The position numbers were made by a program, and so were the translations under genes. The notes below the pieces were generated by a model. The model worked only from the letters and a program-made list of their open reading frames with translations. It had not been told where the DNA came from and searched no databases. This document shows positions 1 to 8,113 of a stretch of 64,000 nt of DNA, in pieces. The stretch comes from an uncultured Oscillospiraceae bacterium (GTDB taxonomy: Bacteria; Bacillota; Clostridia; Oscillospirales; Acutalibacteraceae). Numbering within the stretch: position 1 is the first letter of the stretch; each line of letters starts with the position of its first letter. The DNA lies in assembly GCA_959601025.1 (NCBI GenBank), contig CAUGOD010000002.1, positions 1 through 64,000 of the forward strand. Reading direction: 5' to 3'.

Positions 1-74
1 CTGCTTGAACAAATTTTATTTCAATCTTTTGTCTAACTTTTTGGGGTCACTTCAATTTTTTCCTCGGCGTTTTT

Positions 75-773
75 TTACATTTTATCACTGGCGCTGACAC
101 TACCGCCTACCACGGCTGGCAGTTCGTCTTTTGGAAGATTTTTGTTTGCTTTCAATGTCCTTGTATCAAAGGCTTCACTGGAAGATAGGTTGAGCTTGTT
201 TCCGCTTCTGTTGATACTGATACCAGAGGAAGCAAAGTCAAAGTATTTCAAAACATTATTGTTGTCTGTAAGGGACAGCTCATACTTCCCGTTGTTCATG
301 TTGTACTTTAGCTCATAGTCCTTTGCCTTGCTTTCTGATGAAGCGGTAAAGGTCGGTATCTTGTCATAGTTTTCTATGTTGGCTCTTATCTCATAGTAGA
401 TTTCTTTTGCCCTTGCACTATCTCTTAATAGGGTATCTACGATTTTCTTTTCCCAAGAAGTGCCGTATTGTCCGCCAGTAATGACCCATACCATAGACTG
501 TGTGGCAATGACGTTTTCAAGCCATGTACCAGCGTACTGTGAACCTGCACTGTCGTTATATCCGAACATCAACGCACGTCCTAACAGCTTCTTGTTGAAT
601 GGTTCGGGGAAGCTGTTGTCAAACTGATAGGTAAGCTGTGGGTGTTTTTCCAGCACGACGCTTCCTGTGGTGCTTGCTCGTTCCTTTGCCATGACGGGCG
701 AAGCAGGAAGTGAAGTGCAGATAGTCGCAAGTGCGAGTACACCGGTCAAAAGACGCTTGATAATCTTTTTCAT
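75..773 (-). pseudogene. Truncated N-terminal part of a Gram-positive surface adhesin (thioester/TQXA-like)
   Basis: The product starts at an ATG with an AGGAG site 10 bases upstream and opens with a Sec signal peptide (KKIIKRLL, hydrophobic core, cleavage near SPVMA). The mature part, with an ATQ-x-x-VW motif near residue 85, resembles the thioester/TQXA head domain of pilin-like adhesins carried on integrative elements. Such proteins normally continue for many hundreds of residues with Cna-B repeats and a sorting signal. Here a TAA next to a run of seven A ends the frame at about 232 residues, and the remaining 74 bases to the window edge hold stops in the frames I read. I infer a truncated relic. 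The catalytic Cys of a thioester domain is not evident. GC is clearly below that of the rest of the window. Confidence 0.45.
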
Positions 774-1098
774 GGTCTTTGTTCTCCTTTCGTTTGGGTA
801 ATAAAATAGCCGTCCATTTCTGAACGGCTGGAAATAGAAAAGGAACGTCATTTTAGGCGTTCCATAGTCTATGTGTTATTCAATTTTTCATTGTTTCAAT
901 ACTGATGCGCTATGTCATATCTCCGCATATCTGGGATTATCTCACATATCAAAGCTCAATCCGCAGTAGTAAATTAGTAGTATTTTAATCACTGTAAATC
1001 CTCAAATATGCTGTAAAATAAAGACTTTCGATAGATAATTTAATTTAATTAGTTATTTTGGTAAAATATGTTGTTTTTGATCAAACTGTAGTCGTCTT

Positions 1099-1305
1099 CT
1101 AAAGTATGCCTTCTTTGATGCCTCTGGTAAGAGTGACTTTTCCATTCTCCAGGTCTCGCGTAAGAGCGTTTTCGGCTCTGAGTATATAATCCTTATAGTC
1201 AATTGGCGCGCGACGAATAATTTCTTTTGCGTAGCTCTCCTTCATTCCGATCCCCGCCAAGTCCTCTATCTTTTCGTAGTCTCTTATAACATAACAGGCC
1301 GGCAT
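1099..1305 (-). CDS. Small hypothetical protein, 68 residues
   Basis: A longer frame is open upstream, but an AGGAG site seven bases before this ATG marks the likely start (MPACYVIRDYEK). The product is charged, mostly helical by composition, and ends in TRGIKEGIL. No domain is recognised. It lies just downstream of a broken DUF5348-like gene in the mobile-element remnant, so it may be element cargo. It could also be a fragment of a longer gene. Confidence 0.35.
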   Translation of the reverse strand: MPACYVIRDYEKIEDLAGIGMKESYAKEIIRRAPIDYKDYILRAENALTRDLENGKVTLTRGIKEGIL

Positions 1306-1443
1306 TAATATACTCCTGTAATGTACTTTGGCGGGGCTGATTTTCAGATAGCTTATAAAAGAATATATGATATTGCGTTGCTCGAATTGGCTCCGCAGAT
1401 TAAAGTTGGATTTTATTTTCGAAAACCACCGCAATTCCACGCC

Positions 1444-1697
1444 TACAGCGCCGCTATTACAAATAGGCCGATTGGACAAATATCCCATAGCCCGGCGTAG
1501 ACATGTACCAGCAGCCGGGGCCGGTTGGCTCCCAGCTTACTTCCAAGGTTATCTCATGCCAGCCGTCCGGCATGAGAGCAATGTAGCAGCTCCCCCGCGT
1601 GGATACCATGCCCATTCAGCAAAAGTCGGGGGTGCGGGTCGCTGTCAGCTGGATCGGGAAGCTGCAGCTGTGCTATCCTCTCTTTGTCCCATTTCAT
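1444..1697 (-). pseudogene. Broken DUF5348-like small mobile-element gene
   Basis: An AAAGGAG site precedes an ATG at 1697. The first frame reads MKWDKERIAQL and then LLLNGHGIHAGE. A shift continues it as CYIALMPDGWHEITLEV and GPGCWYMSTPGYG, and a second shift restores PIGLFV before a stop. This order (LNG-HxGE, DGWHxxTLE, GCWYxSTPG, PIGLFV) is what I recall for DUF5348-type proteins of conjugative elements. Two frameshifts make it a pseudogene. The family assignment is from memory of the motif order. Confidence 0.4.
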
Positions 1698-1776
1698 GAG
1701 CCGTGCTCCTTTCTAAACAACCACTCTTCATAAGCTGTATTTTCCAGCAATAATCCCTTTTAAACGGGGAAATATA

Positions 1777-1805
1777 TTGCTAAACTTGAAATATAATTCT
1801 ATAAT
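1777..1805 (+). promoter_or_regulatory. Predicted promoter of the toxin-antitoxin pair
   Basis: TTGCTA and TATAAT are separated by 17 bases. The -10 ends 36 bases before the antitoxin ATG, whose ribosome site is GGAGG. The surrounding AT-rich tract fits a promoter. Confidence 0.5.
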
Positions 1806-1841
1806 GAAATTATCATATAGACCTAGATAGGAGGTGTCTAC

Positions 1842-2129
1842 ATGAATCAGGAGCCGGTCAGGGTTTCCAATTTTCAGGAAGTCTACGAAAAATGCCGGAA
1901 GGCGGGCAGACCGCTTTGTATCAGTGCGGAAAAAGGCGGCGACGGTCTATTTTTAATGGATTTTGATGAAGCGTATCGAAGAGAACAGAGCATGAAAAAA
2001 CTGCAAGCGGATTTATTGATCGGTGAAAGTGAGATTAAAGCCGGGCAATATTATACGATTGAGGATGTGGATACCATGCTGCAGGCATCCATAGATGAGG
2101 TTGCGAATGGAAAAGGGACAGCAGTATAA
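1842..2129 (+). CDS. Antitoxin of a RelB/Phd-like toxin-antitoxin pair
   Basis: The 95-residue product begins after TAGGAGGTG with normal spacing. Its layout fits a Phd/RelB-type antitoxin: an N-terminal segment (VRVSNFQEVYEKCRKAGRPLCI) like a Phd/YefM DNA-binding fold, then a helical, charged C-terminal half that would wrap the toxin. The next frame starts inside this gene and overlaps it by 23 bases, a classic antitoxin-toxin arrangement. It would bind its own promoter and neutralise the downstream RelE/ParE-like toxin. Because that toxin is interrupted, the antitoxin may be an orphan that survives by protecting against related toxins elsewhere. Confidence 0.6.
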   Translation: MNQEPVRVSNFQEVYEKCRKAGRPLCISAEKGGDGLFLMDFDEAYRREQSMKKLQADLLIGESEIKAGQYYTIEDVDTMLQASIDEVANGKGTAV

Positions 2130-2427
2130 GGTTTATATCCCTCCGCACGCTTTTAAAATGCTCGATAGGCAAGTCCGCTTTGTGGCAGAGATCAGCGCCT
2201 CCGCCGCGGCAAAGCTGCGAAAAAACGTTATCAGCGAAATTCGCACACTGAGAAAGATGCCGGAACGATAGCCCTTGATAGACGATCCCAATGTCACGGC
2301 GCAGCCTTATAGGGTGCTGTATGTTCCTAAATGGATCTTAGTGATCTATCACATTATCAATGATGAAGTGTGGGTGGACTACATAGTGGATGCGCGGCAA
2401 GATTATAGCTGGCTGATTACAAAATAA
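2107..2427 (+). pseudogene. RelE/ParE-family toxin interrupted by an in-frame TAG
   Basis: The frame starts with ATG inside the antitoxin gene and reads MEKGQQYKVYIPPHAFKML, then a helix rich in Ala/Arg and IRTLRKMPER, the normal start of a RelE/ParE fold. A TAG at 2269-2271 stops it at 54 residues. The same frame continues in perfect register (PYRVLYVPKWILVIYHI, VDYIVDARQDYSWL) to TAA, giving the usual length of about 106 residues. The stop sits where many homologues have Trp or another residue before Pro, so a single TGG to TAG change could explain it. The toxin is probably inactive unless the stop is read through. Confidence 0.7.
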
Positions 2428-2503
2428 AAGCAACAGTCCCGGAATTCAAAACGAATCCGGGGCTGTTTTCAGGTTAGACAGCATTCCGAGAATAAACGCT
2501 ATC

Positions 2504-3031
2504 CTAATCGGATTCAGGAAAGAAGTGTTCCAAAACATCAATGCAATCCTTAGAAGTAAAGCCCCACAGGACATGGCTTAATGCCTCAATCGCTTCTTCC
2601 CGAAAACGGTAATATGTCCGATAGGAGATAAATTTCAGATGCGGCCGCAGCGTTTCGATGATGTCCATCGTACTTATCGGCTCTTGGGGAGACAGGTAGG
2701 TATAATATAAGATCCAATAATACGTTTCCCCATTTTTATGCTTCTCTCGCAGCAGTTCCACCGATGATTCCACCAGTTTAAGCATCTTATTACTGCGCTC
2801 GATCGATTTGGCATGGTGCTCGATAACCGTTCCACCCAATTCAGCGCCAGCTAAATAAATCGAATCTAAAAATTCGTCAATGGATGAATTGTACTCGATC
2901 TCGAAACTTTTACGAACCTGTTGAACAAATAGCTCCAAGCTCCAACGGACATCCCGGAAATTCTTCAGCAGCTTCCAAGTGTTATGAAAAGGCGGATTAT
3001 CCTTTATGCTTTCTTCGTATTTTTGCGCCAT
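2504..3031 (-). CDS. Phage-type helix-turn-helix protein of unknown function
   Basis: A 175-residue soluble protein. The C-terminal third (YWILYYTYLSPQEPISTMDIIE, then ISYRTYYRFREEAIEAL) looks like a sigma-region-4 or ArpU/RinA-like helix-turn-helix, as found in late-gene activators of Gram-positive phages and in many unannotated Clostridia proteins. The N-terminal part is helical. Convergent with the toxin pseudogene. No phage structural genes are nearby, so it is most likely a leftover of an integrated element. Confidence 0.5.
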   Translation of the reverse strand: MAQKYEESIKDNPPFHNTWKLLKNFRDVRWSLELFVQQVRKSFEIEYNSSIDEFLDSIYLAGAELGGTVIEHHAKSIERSNKMLKLVESSVELLREKHKNGETYYWILYYTYLSPQEPISTMDIIETLRPHLKFISYRTYYRFREEAIEALSHVLWGFTSKDCIDVLEHFFPESD

Positions 3032-3072
3032 ATAGGAATTTTTTATTTTATGATCCTCCTAACCTTTTGTAC

Positions 3073-3102
3073 AAAAAAGCTCCCCATTTTTCAATGGGGA
3101 GC
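3073..3102 (-). terminator. Rho-independent terminator-like hairpin
   Basis: Perfect GCTCCCCATT/AATGGGGAGC stem followed on the minus strand by TTTTTTG. No intact gene lies directly to its right on that strand, so it probably belonged to a gene lost from the mobile region. Confidence 0.5.
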
Positions 3103-3282
3103 CTTCTTGCCTGCATAGTAGCACGACGCTTCAATGGAAAATCTGCTACTATGCACTGGTTTCCGTAGGGATATCCAATTGCAGTAGATGCAGATTCCGT
3201 CATATAAAATTGTGGTGTATGCACAAATACAACTGAGAAATGACGGGGTATATTATCGTATATTGCATGAAGTGTCTAGCTG

Positions 3283-3323
3283 CGAACCAGTAGGTCGGGG
3301 GTTCGAGTCCCTCCAAGCGCGCC
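3283..3323 (+). repeat. 3' half of a tRNA gene, probable attachment-site remnant
   Basis: The sequence carries a variable region, a perfect T-arm (GGGGGTTCGAGTCCCTC), a GCGCG-type acceptor strand and an encoded CCA. It matches the 3' end I recall for tRNA-Arg genes of Firmicutes. Upstream bases do not form the D-arm or the 5' acceptor strand, so the gene is incomplete. A hairpin with TTTTC follows. Tyrosine integrases commonly recombine in the anticodon or T-arm of a tRNA gene and leave such a copy, and a decayed integrase lies 180 bases away. Confidence 0.65.
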
Positions 3324-3331
3324 AAAACCTT

Positions 3332-3373
3332 GAATTCATGCGGCTTCCGGGGCGGGAGGCCGCATGAATTTTC
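3332..3373 (+). terminator. Terminator-like hairpin after the tRNA fragment
   Basis: GAATTCATGCGGC pairs with GCCGCATGAATT, followed by TTC. Its position just after the encoded CCA suggests it was the tRNA terminator carried along with the 3' end. Confidence 0.5.
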
Positions 3374-3498
3374 TGTCAAGAAAGGGAGTTTTGGATTGCT
3401 CCAAACGGCCCCATTACTTTATTTTGACAGGGGTTTTCATTTTATCTCTGGTGGCCTGCATGCTGAGTTTGTCAAGAAACTTGTCAACATGCGAAAAC

Positions 3499-4070
3499 TT
3501 ATGCTTCTTGTGCATGTGGCGCAAGAAGCGCTTCCCGGACCTTCTGCAGCAGCAGAGGGACCTTTTTTATGTGCTGCACGAGTCTTCCATGTCGCCGGAA
3601 CCGTCCTCTCCCCCCTTTCTGTCCGTAATACGCCTCTTCCAGCTTCTTCACCAGCGCCTTATGCTCCAGCTCCCGGCTGTGCGTATAGTGCATCACCATT
3701 TCAATGGAGTTGCCGGTAAAGGTCTGTACGGTTTTTACATTCCCGCAGCTGAGCCTGTAGAGAAGCGTTGTGGCCGAATGTCTCAGCTCGTGAAACTTCA
3801 GATAGGGTAATCCGAGAACGCTCCGGCGCTGCCATTTGCGGAACTACTTTTCCATCAGGTTCGGTTCCACCGGAGAACCGTTGTCCAGGCAGAAGACCAG
3901 TCCATAATCCTGGCAATCCGCCCCATAAAAGGCTTGCTTTTTGCGATCTGCTGAACGCGATAACGCAGTTCCTTCAAAATCGGCTCTGTCAGGCAGATTC
4001 CCCACACGAACACGAGGAGCGCCGGCGTTTTTCCGTTGGTGCGCGCCGGACGGGAGTGAGTGACTGACAT
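3499..4070 (-). pseudogene. Decayed tyrosine recombinase (phage/ICE integrase)
   Basis: Reading leftward, one frame gives QAFYGADCQDYGLVFCLDNG, PVEPNLMEK, stop, FRKWQRRSVLGLPYLKF, then the catalytic HELRHSATTLL and the C-terminal MVMHYTHSRELEH with the tyrosine nucleophile. These are hallmarks of the integrase catalytic domain. A TAG lies between EPNLMEK and FRKW. Farther upstream the coding signal jumps to another frame (TEPILKELRYRVQQIAK), indicating a one-base deletion near 3930-3945. The N-terminal half is not recoverable. It sits beside the tRNA 3' fragment, as expected for an element that integrated there. Confidence 0.75.
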
Positions 4071-4666
4071 ATAAGCTGGCGGATGCGGGCGGTTATGGGG
4101 ATTTCTTCATTCGCGGGGTGCGTCCGATGCTCAGCGGGATAACCGGCAGCGAACTGGACGATACCCTCAAGGCGATGATTGAGCGTGAACGCGCCCGCAC
4201 GCAGTTACCGGTAGTGGCGCTTTTTGACGCCACCGATCTGGAAAAGGACGGTCAGGCGCCGGGGACTTTCCGCTACTGCTTCCAGCTGATGCCGCTTGAC
4301 GATACAGTGACCGACGCGGCGCTCCAACGGGCGCAGGATGCGCTGGCCGCGGGGGTGCAGATTTCGCCGGTAGGTGGACCGCCGGACCGCGCGCAGGCGT
4401 CGCATAGCTTCCTGCGCTTGACGGGAGAAACGCTTTGCTATTCAACCATGACGGTAGGGCCCGGCAAACAGGAGGCGACGGTACGGGTGTACAACCTATC
4501 AGATACCGCTTGCCCGGGAGCGCTGCATTGGCTGACGCCGCCGGTATCCGCTACCCGTGTGACGCTGGATGGTAAGCCGGTCGAGAACCTTGTCCCTAAG
4601 GGCGGGAGAGTGCCGATTCACCTTGGTCCATGGGAAATTGGCACGTATACGCTGCACTTTGCTTAA
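4066..4666 (+). pseudogene. C-terminal fragment of a GH38-type alpha-mannosidase
   Basis: The frame is open from about 4066 (YKLADAGGYGDFFIRGV) and has no ribosome site or true start. The second half (VTVGPGKQEATVRVYNLSDT, ATRVTLDGKP, GGRVPIHLGPWEIGTYTLHF) matches the C-terminal beta domains of GH38 glycosidases, where VRLYN-S and a closing GPWEI-T-L are typical. The catalytic barrel is missing. The remaining 200 residues are clean, so loss of the 5' part is probably fairly recent and may be linked to the integrase junction just upstream. Confidence 0.6.
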
Positions 4667-4749
4667 TCGCTTTCTAGAAAGCAGCCCTGCCCTCCGGCTT
4701 TTTAACATACTCCCCGTCAAGAAGGGATGGAAAATACAAAGTTTTGTGT

Positions 4750-4773
4750 GGGCGGCAACGCAAGTTGCCGCCC
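4750..4773 (+). terminator. Hairpin downstream of the GH38 fragment
   Basis: GGGCGGCAAC pairs perfectly with GTTGCCGCCC around a four-base loop, 84 bases after the stop. There is no strong U tract, so termination is only a possibility. Confidence 0.35.
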
Positions 4774-4815
4774 ATCCCTTTATGACTATGGCTTGTCGGT
4801 ACTTCTCCTGTGGGG

Positions 4816-5118
4816 TTATGATTCCCGGATTATCCTGTCCCCGTGGGTGTTGTAATAGCCAATACTGAAAGCCCCTTCACTAGGATAGATCGTATGAATA
4901 TCCGGATTAGACTTAACAGCCTGATTAAAGGTTTTAAAGATAAGAGGACGTCCACTGGTACTAAAAAAGTGCTCCCAACGACCTGCAACAAACCTGTATT
5001 GCCACCTCTGCCAAAAAAGAAAATGGAGATGTAGATACCATAAATGGCAATTGGGGAAGCTGTGTATCTTATCAAACCTTATCCTTCGAATAGTTATCAA
5101 ATGAATTCGTATGTTCAT
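4816..5118 (-). pseudogene. Relic of an IS3-family (IS150-like) transposase
   Basis: A minus-strand frame carries RPLIFKTFNQAVKSNPDIH, close to the segment before the second catalytic Asp of IS3-family OrfB (LVFKTFD-A---NP-A-P-FHSDRGFQY). The following residues have drifted and the HSDRG motif is lost. No intact ORF, terminal repeats or OrfA are seen. A strong terminator lies about 50 bases to its right. Confidence 0.4.
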
Positions 5119-5169
5119 CCGGATTACGAAAAAGCGAATTCTTGAGTTGTTTTTTCTCGGTTAAAGACG

Positions 5170-5218
5170 AAGACAACGTATTGCAAATTTCACTTTTACA
5201 ATACGTTGTCTTCTTTTT
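5170..5218 (+). terminator. Rho-independent terminator
   Basis: AAGACAACGTATTG pairs perfectly with CAATACGTTGTCTT around a 15-base loop, followed by CTTTTTGG. It marks the right end of the decayed mobile region. Confidence 0.6.
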
Positions 5219-5253
5219 GGATCAATCAGGAGAGCCATCATACACTGTGCTGT

Positions 5254-5514
5254 CTAAACGCCAGCCATCCGCCGTTTTTTCGCAGGAAGAACGGCCGTCT
5301 TAGAAGCTTCATCGTCCCCAACGCAGCATACGATCTCTATGGAAATGGTATTTTTCTTCTGTTTGTAAACATAATGTATCCGGTGCGAATTCAACAGGCT
5401 CTGTACCCGCAGAACCGTCCGCATTCCCTTCGTAATCAGGAAACTTTTGATTCTTTTTCTTAAAAAAGCGGCCATCATATTCGCGTTCCGCGCATGTGGT
5501 TGTAGGTGGCGCAA
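5254..5514 (-). CDS. Possible small hypothetical protein
   Basis: An 86-residue frame with a plausible core (FLRKRIKSFLITKGMRTVLRVQSLLNSHRIHYVYKQKK), resembling small Clostridia proteins in which a loop such as VRDLLNSNGIPYTYK recurs. No convincing ribosome site is seen at either candidate start, and shadow frames overlap. It could be a real short gene, a decayed one, or chance. Confidence 0.25.
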   Translation of the reverse strand: MRHLQPHARNANMMAAFLRKRIKSFLITKGMRTVLRVQSLLNSHRIHYVYKQKKNTISIEIVCCVGDDEASKTAVLPAKKRRMAGV

Positions 5515-5616
5515 AAGGCAACGGGGCTTTCAGATTTTTTGCGTATAATGGGGCAAGCTATGGAAAGAATAGGTACGAAAGCCAACTGGACAGAAAGCAT
5601 AGAAAGGATGAGCTCC

Positions 5617-6072
5617 ATGAACGAGAAAAAGCCGTGCGGGGAACGGTCGGACGATACCGAGCTGCTCAAGGGGATTTACCAGGACGCTAAAATGGGGGAG
5701 GAAACCCTGAAGACCCTGCTGAAAACCATCGACAGCGGGCAGATCAAAAGCGACCTGCAGGCGCAGGCGGCGGGCTATGCCGAATTCTATGGCAAAGCGC
5801 AGAAGGAGCTGGCCAAACTCCACGCCGATCCGGAGGAGGTCGGCCCGCTGACGAAGGCGTCCTCCTACCTGGGGGTAAAAATGAACGCCATGCTCGACAG
5901 TAGTCCTTCCCATGTGGCGGAAATGACCATCCAGGGGAGCACCATGGGGATCGTCAGCACCACCGAAAGCCTGAACAAGCATCCCGACGCGGGGCGGGAA
6001 GCCAAGCGGCTGGCGAACGACGTGCTGGCCTTTGAGCAGGAAAATATCGAGCGAATGAAAGCCTATCTGTGA
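5617..6072 (+). CDS. DUF2383-like four-helix-bundle protein
   Basis: The frame is open from 5506, but AAAGGATG before an ATG at 5617 favours a start at MNEKKPCGERSDD, giving 151 residues. The product is all-helical: DDTELLKGIYQDAKMGEETLKTLL, then a lysine-rich helix, then HVAEMTIQGSTMGIVSTTESL and a final FEQENIERMKAYL. This layout recurs in a widespread Clostridia family with a ferritin-like or DUF2383-like bundle whose function is unknown. There is no signal peptide or membrane segment. It is monocistronic and convergent with the sugar-enzyme operon across a shared hairpin. Confidence 0.65.
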   Translation: MNEKKPCGERSDDTELLKGIYQDAKMGEETLKTLLKTIDSGQIKSDLQAQAAGYAEFYGKAQKELAKLHADPEEVGPLTKASSYLGVKMNAMLDSSPSHVAEMTIQGSTMGIVSTTESLNKHPDAGREAKRLANDVLAFEQENIERMKAYL

Positions 6073-6090
6073 ATATCTGTGCAAAAGGAA

Positions 6091-6126
6091 ACCGCCTGCA
6101 GGGCCTTATACATCCCTGCAGGCGGT
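6091..6126. terminator. Bidirectional terminator between convergent genes
   Basis: ACCGCCTGCAGGG pairs perfectly with CCCTGCAGGCGGT around a ten-base loop, 19 bases after one stop and 19 before the other. It probably serves both the helical-bundle gene and the minus-strand operon. Confidence 0.6.
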
Positions 6127-6144
6127 TATGCTATATATCCTGTT

Positions 6145-6984
6145 TTACAGCTGCGGGAGGGAGACCCAGGTATCCGGGGTTTCCATCGCTTTCGCGCCGT
6201 ATTCCAGAATGGTCATGATCTGCAGCGTTTCCTCGGCGGGTACGCGTGGAACGCCGTCCCGGAAAAAGTCGGTGAGAACATCCAGAAAATTTCGGTAAAA
6301 ATCCGAATGGACGGTAACCTCGACCGGTCCCTTATCCGTGTAGTTGGCGCCGATGGAAAAGTCCCAGGTGACCGACTGGCTCATCACTGCGCTCCGTCCG
6401 TCCCGGAAACGAAGAACAAAGGAGGGAGCGGTGGGGGTGCCGACAAACTGTATCTTCTCAATGTGTGGCCCCATCAGGCAGACGATCGGCTCCAGCGAAT
6501 GGATGCCGTAATTGCTGAATACACCGGGGGCGCGGCTGCACAGATGGCTGAGCCCTTCCTTTTCCAGCGCCATGTATTCCGTCGCGTACCGCAGGGCGGA
6601 GGTGGAAAAGAAGGGGGTGTGATGCCGGTTCGCGTGGTCGATGATCCGCTGGGCCGTAGCCCGCCCGACGGCGAAGGTTTTATCCACATAGGTGGGCTTG
6701 CCGCTGGCGAGGGGCAGGGCGCAGAGCTCTTCGTGCATCTCTGGGTTGTCCGGGGACATGACAATCAGCCCGTCGCATTCCTCGATCACGTCTTCCATCC
6801 GCTCCCGCAGAGGGAATCCGCCGGCCTCGCAGCACAGGCGGTTGGGCTTCCCATCCGGTTTGTCGATTTTAGCCCAGGCGCAGGCGACCTGGATATCGCC
6901 GTGGGAGACCTCCTTGAGCCATTTGGGGTAATACTCTGCGTGGTATTGGTCCAGATAATAGTCAATCAGACCGATTTTCATCAT
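6145..6984 (-). CDS. Gfo/Idh/MocA-family oxidoreductase, short variant
   Basis: A 279-residue protein with a GGAGG site 8 bases before ATGATG. It has a degenerate N-terminal Rossmann start (MKIGLIDYYLDQYHAEYYP in place of the usual GxGxxG) and the signature strand SGKPTYVDKTFA, equivalent to the GK-V--EKP-A motif of the family. NSNYGIH-type residues (FSNYGIHSLEP) lie where the catalytic His is found. The altered nucleotide-binding loop suggests cofactor use may differ from classic members. It is the last gene of an operon with a second family member and a sugar isomerase, suggesting stepwise oxidation and epimerisation of an imported sugar. Confidence 0.75.
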   Translation of the reverse strand: MMKIGLIDYYLDQYHAEYYPKWLKEVSHGDIQVACAWAKIDKPDGKPNRLCCEAGGFPLRERMEDVIEECDGLIVMSPDNPEMHEELCALPLASGKPTYVDKTFAVGRATAQRIIDHANRHHTPFFSTSALRYATEYMALEKEGLSHLCSRAPGVFSNYGIHSLEPIVCLMGPHIEKIQFVGTPTAPSFVLRFRDGRSAVMSQSVTWDFSIGANYTDKGPVEVTVHSDFYRNFLDVLTDFFRDGVPRVPAEETLQIMTILEYGAKAMETPDTWVSLPQL

Positions 6985-7008
6985 GGCGTTTTCCTCCTTG
7001 TCCGGTCC

Positions 7009-8082
7009 TTACAGCCGGATTTCCTGGTGGGCTTCCGAAGAATCGTAGATCGCTTGCATGATCTGCGAGGAAAGGATAGCGCAGTCGATATTCGCCGCCG
7101 TCTTTTCCCCGGTGCGGATGCAGTCGAGGAAGCTGCGGATTTCCGCCTCGTAATGATTCTCCATCGTGAAGGTATACTGCTCAGTGACAAGGGAACCGTT
7201 CTTCGCGGTGTACAGCTTAAAATCCTTGCCGTACTGCAGGCGGACGCCGGCCTTATCTCCCATGAAATCCACGAACATTTCCTCTTCCCCGATATTCTGC
7301 GCCCACGCGCCGTTCAGGGTAATGACCGGCCCGGTTTCCCCGGCGGCCCGGCGGGTGCGGATCAGCGCGGTGACCGAATCGTCCACGTCATAGGTGCCGT
7401 CCAGCTTGGGCGGGCCCGCCCACATGGAGGTGTAGGTATAGCCGGGAATATCCCGGCCCAGGCGGCAGAACGCTTCGCCGGTGACCGAAACGGGGGAAGG
7501 ATCGCCGCAGCAGTACATGACCAGATCAAGGAAATGCACACCCCAGTCGATCAGCGCGCCGCCTCCCGCAACCGCCTTGGTGGTGAAATCGCCGCCGAGG
7601 CCGGGGATGGAGCGGTGGGAGCGGAAGGATATGTAGACGTGGAACACATCGCCCAGCTCGCCGGCGTCGATCAGAGACTTGATCTTGTTTACCGCGGTGT
7701 TGAAGCGGTTGCAGACGCCGATATTGAGGACGCGGCCGGTTTCGTGCGCGGCCTTCTGCATTTCGAGGGCTTCGGGGCAGGTGCGCGCCGCGGGCTTTTC
7801 GCACAGCACGTCCTTGCCGGCGCGCAGGAAGTCGATTGCAATTTTGGCGTGCATGTGGTTTGGCGTGCAGATGGAAACCGCGTCCACGTCCTCTTTGTCC
7901 AGCAGGGTGGTGTAGTCGGTGACCGCTTCGCCGCCAAAGGCCTCCGCCGCGGCCTTGGCCCGTTCGGGAAGGATATCGCAGAAATAGGTGATCTGGGCGT
8001 CCGGCATCTTCTGATACGCGGGAATGTGGGCCGAGTTGGCAATGGTGCCGCAGCCAATGACGGCAATGCGTGTTTTTTCCAT
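7009..8082 (-). CDS. Gfo/Idh/MocA-family NAD(P)-dependent sugar oxidoreductase
   Basis: A full-length member (357 residues) with a classic Rossmann motif IAVIGCGTIANSAHIPAY at the N-terminus, CTPNHMH, GKDVLCEKPAA (the EKP motif with the catalytic Lys) and GGALIDWGVHFLDL carrying the catalytic Asp-His. It probably oxidises or epimerises a sugar or cyclitol hydroxyl using a bound or free nicotinamide. An AAGGAGCG site precedes the ATG. Gaps of 25-35 bases to both neighbours suggest one transcript. The substrate cannot be told from the sequence. Confidence 0.85.
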   Translation of the reverse strand: MEKTRIAVIGCGTIANSAHIPAYQKMPDAQITYFCDILPERAKAAAEAFGGEAVTDYTTLLDKEDVDAVSICTPNHMHAKIAIDFLRAGKDVLCEKPAARTCPEALEMQKAAHETGRVLNIGVCNRFNTAVNKIKSLIDAGELGDVFHVYISFRSHRSIPGLGGDFTTKAVAGGGALIDWGVHFLDLVMYCCGDPSPVSVTGEAFCRLGRDIPGYTYTSMWAGPPKLDGTYDVDDSVTALIRTRRAAGETGPVITLNGAWAQNIGEEEMFVDFMGDKAGVRLQYGKDFKLYTAKNGSLVTEQYTFTMENHYEAEIRSFLDCIRTGEKTAANIDCAILSSQIMQAIYDSSEAHQEIRL

Positions 8083-8113
8083 GGAGAGCGCTCCTTTCCG
8101 GTTTTGGGTGATG

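Noticed and set aside
1367..1699. A 110-codon plus-strand frame
   Set aside because: It is antisense to the broken DUF5348-like gene, whose motifs and ribosome site are on the minus strand.
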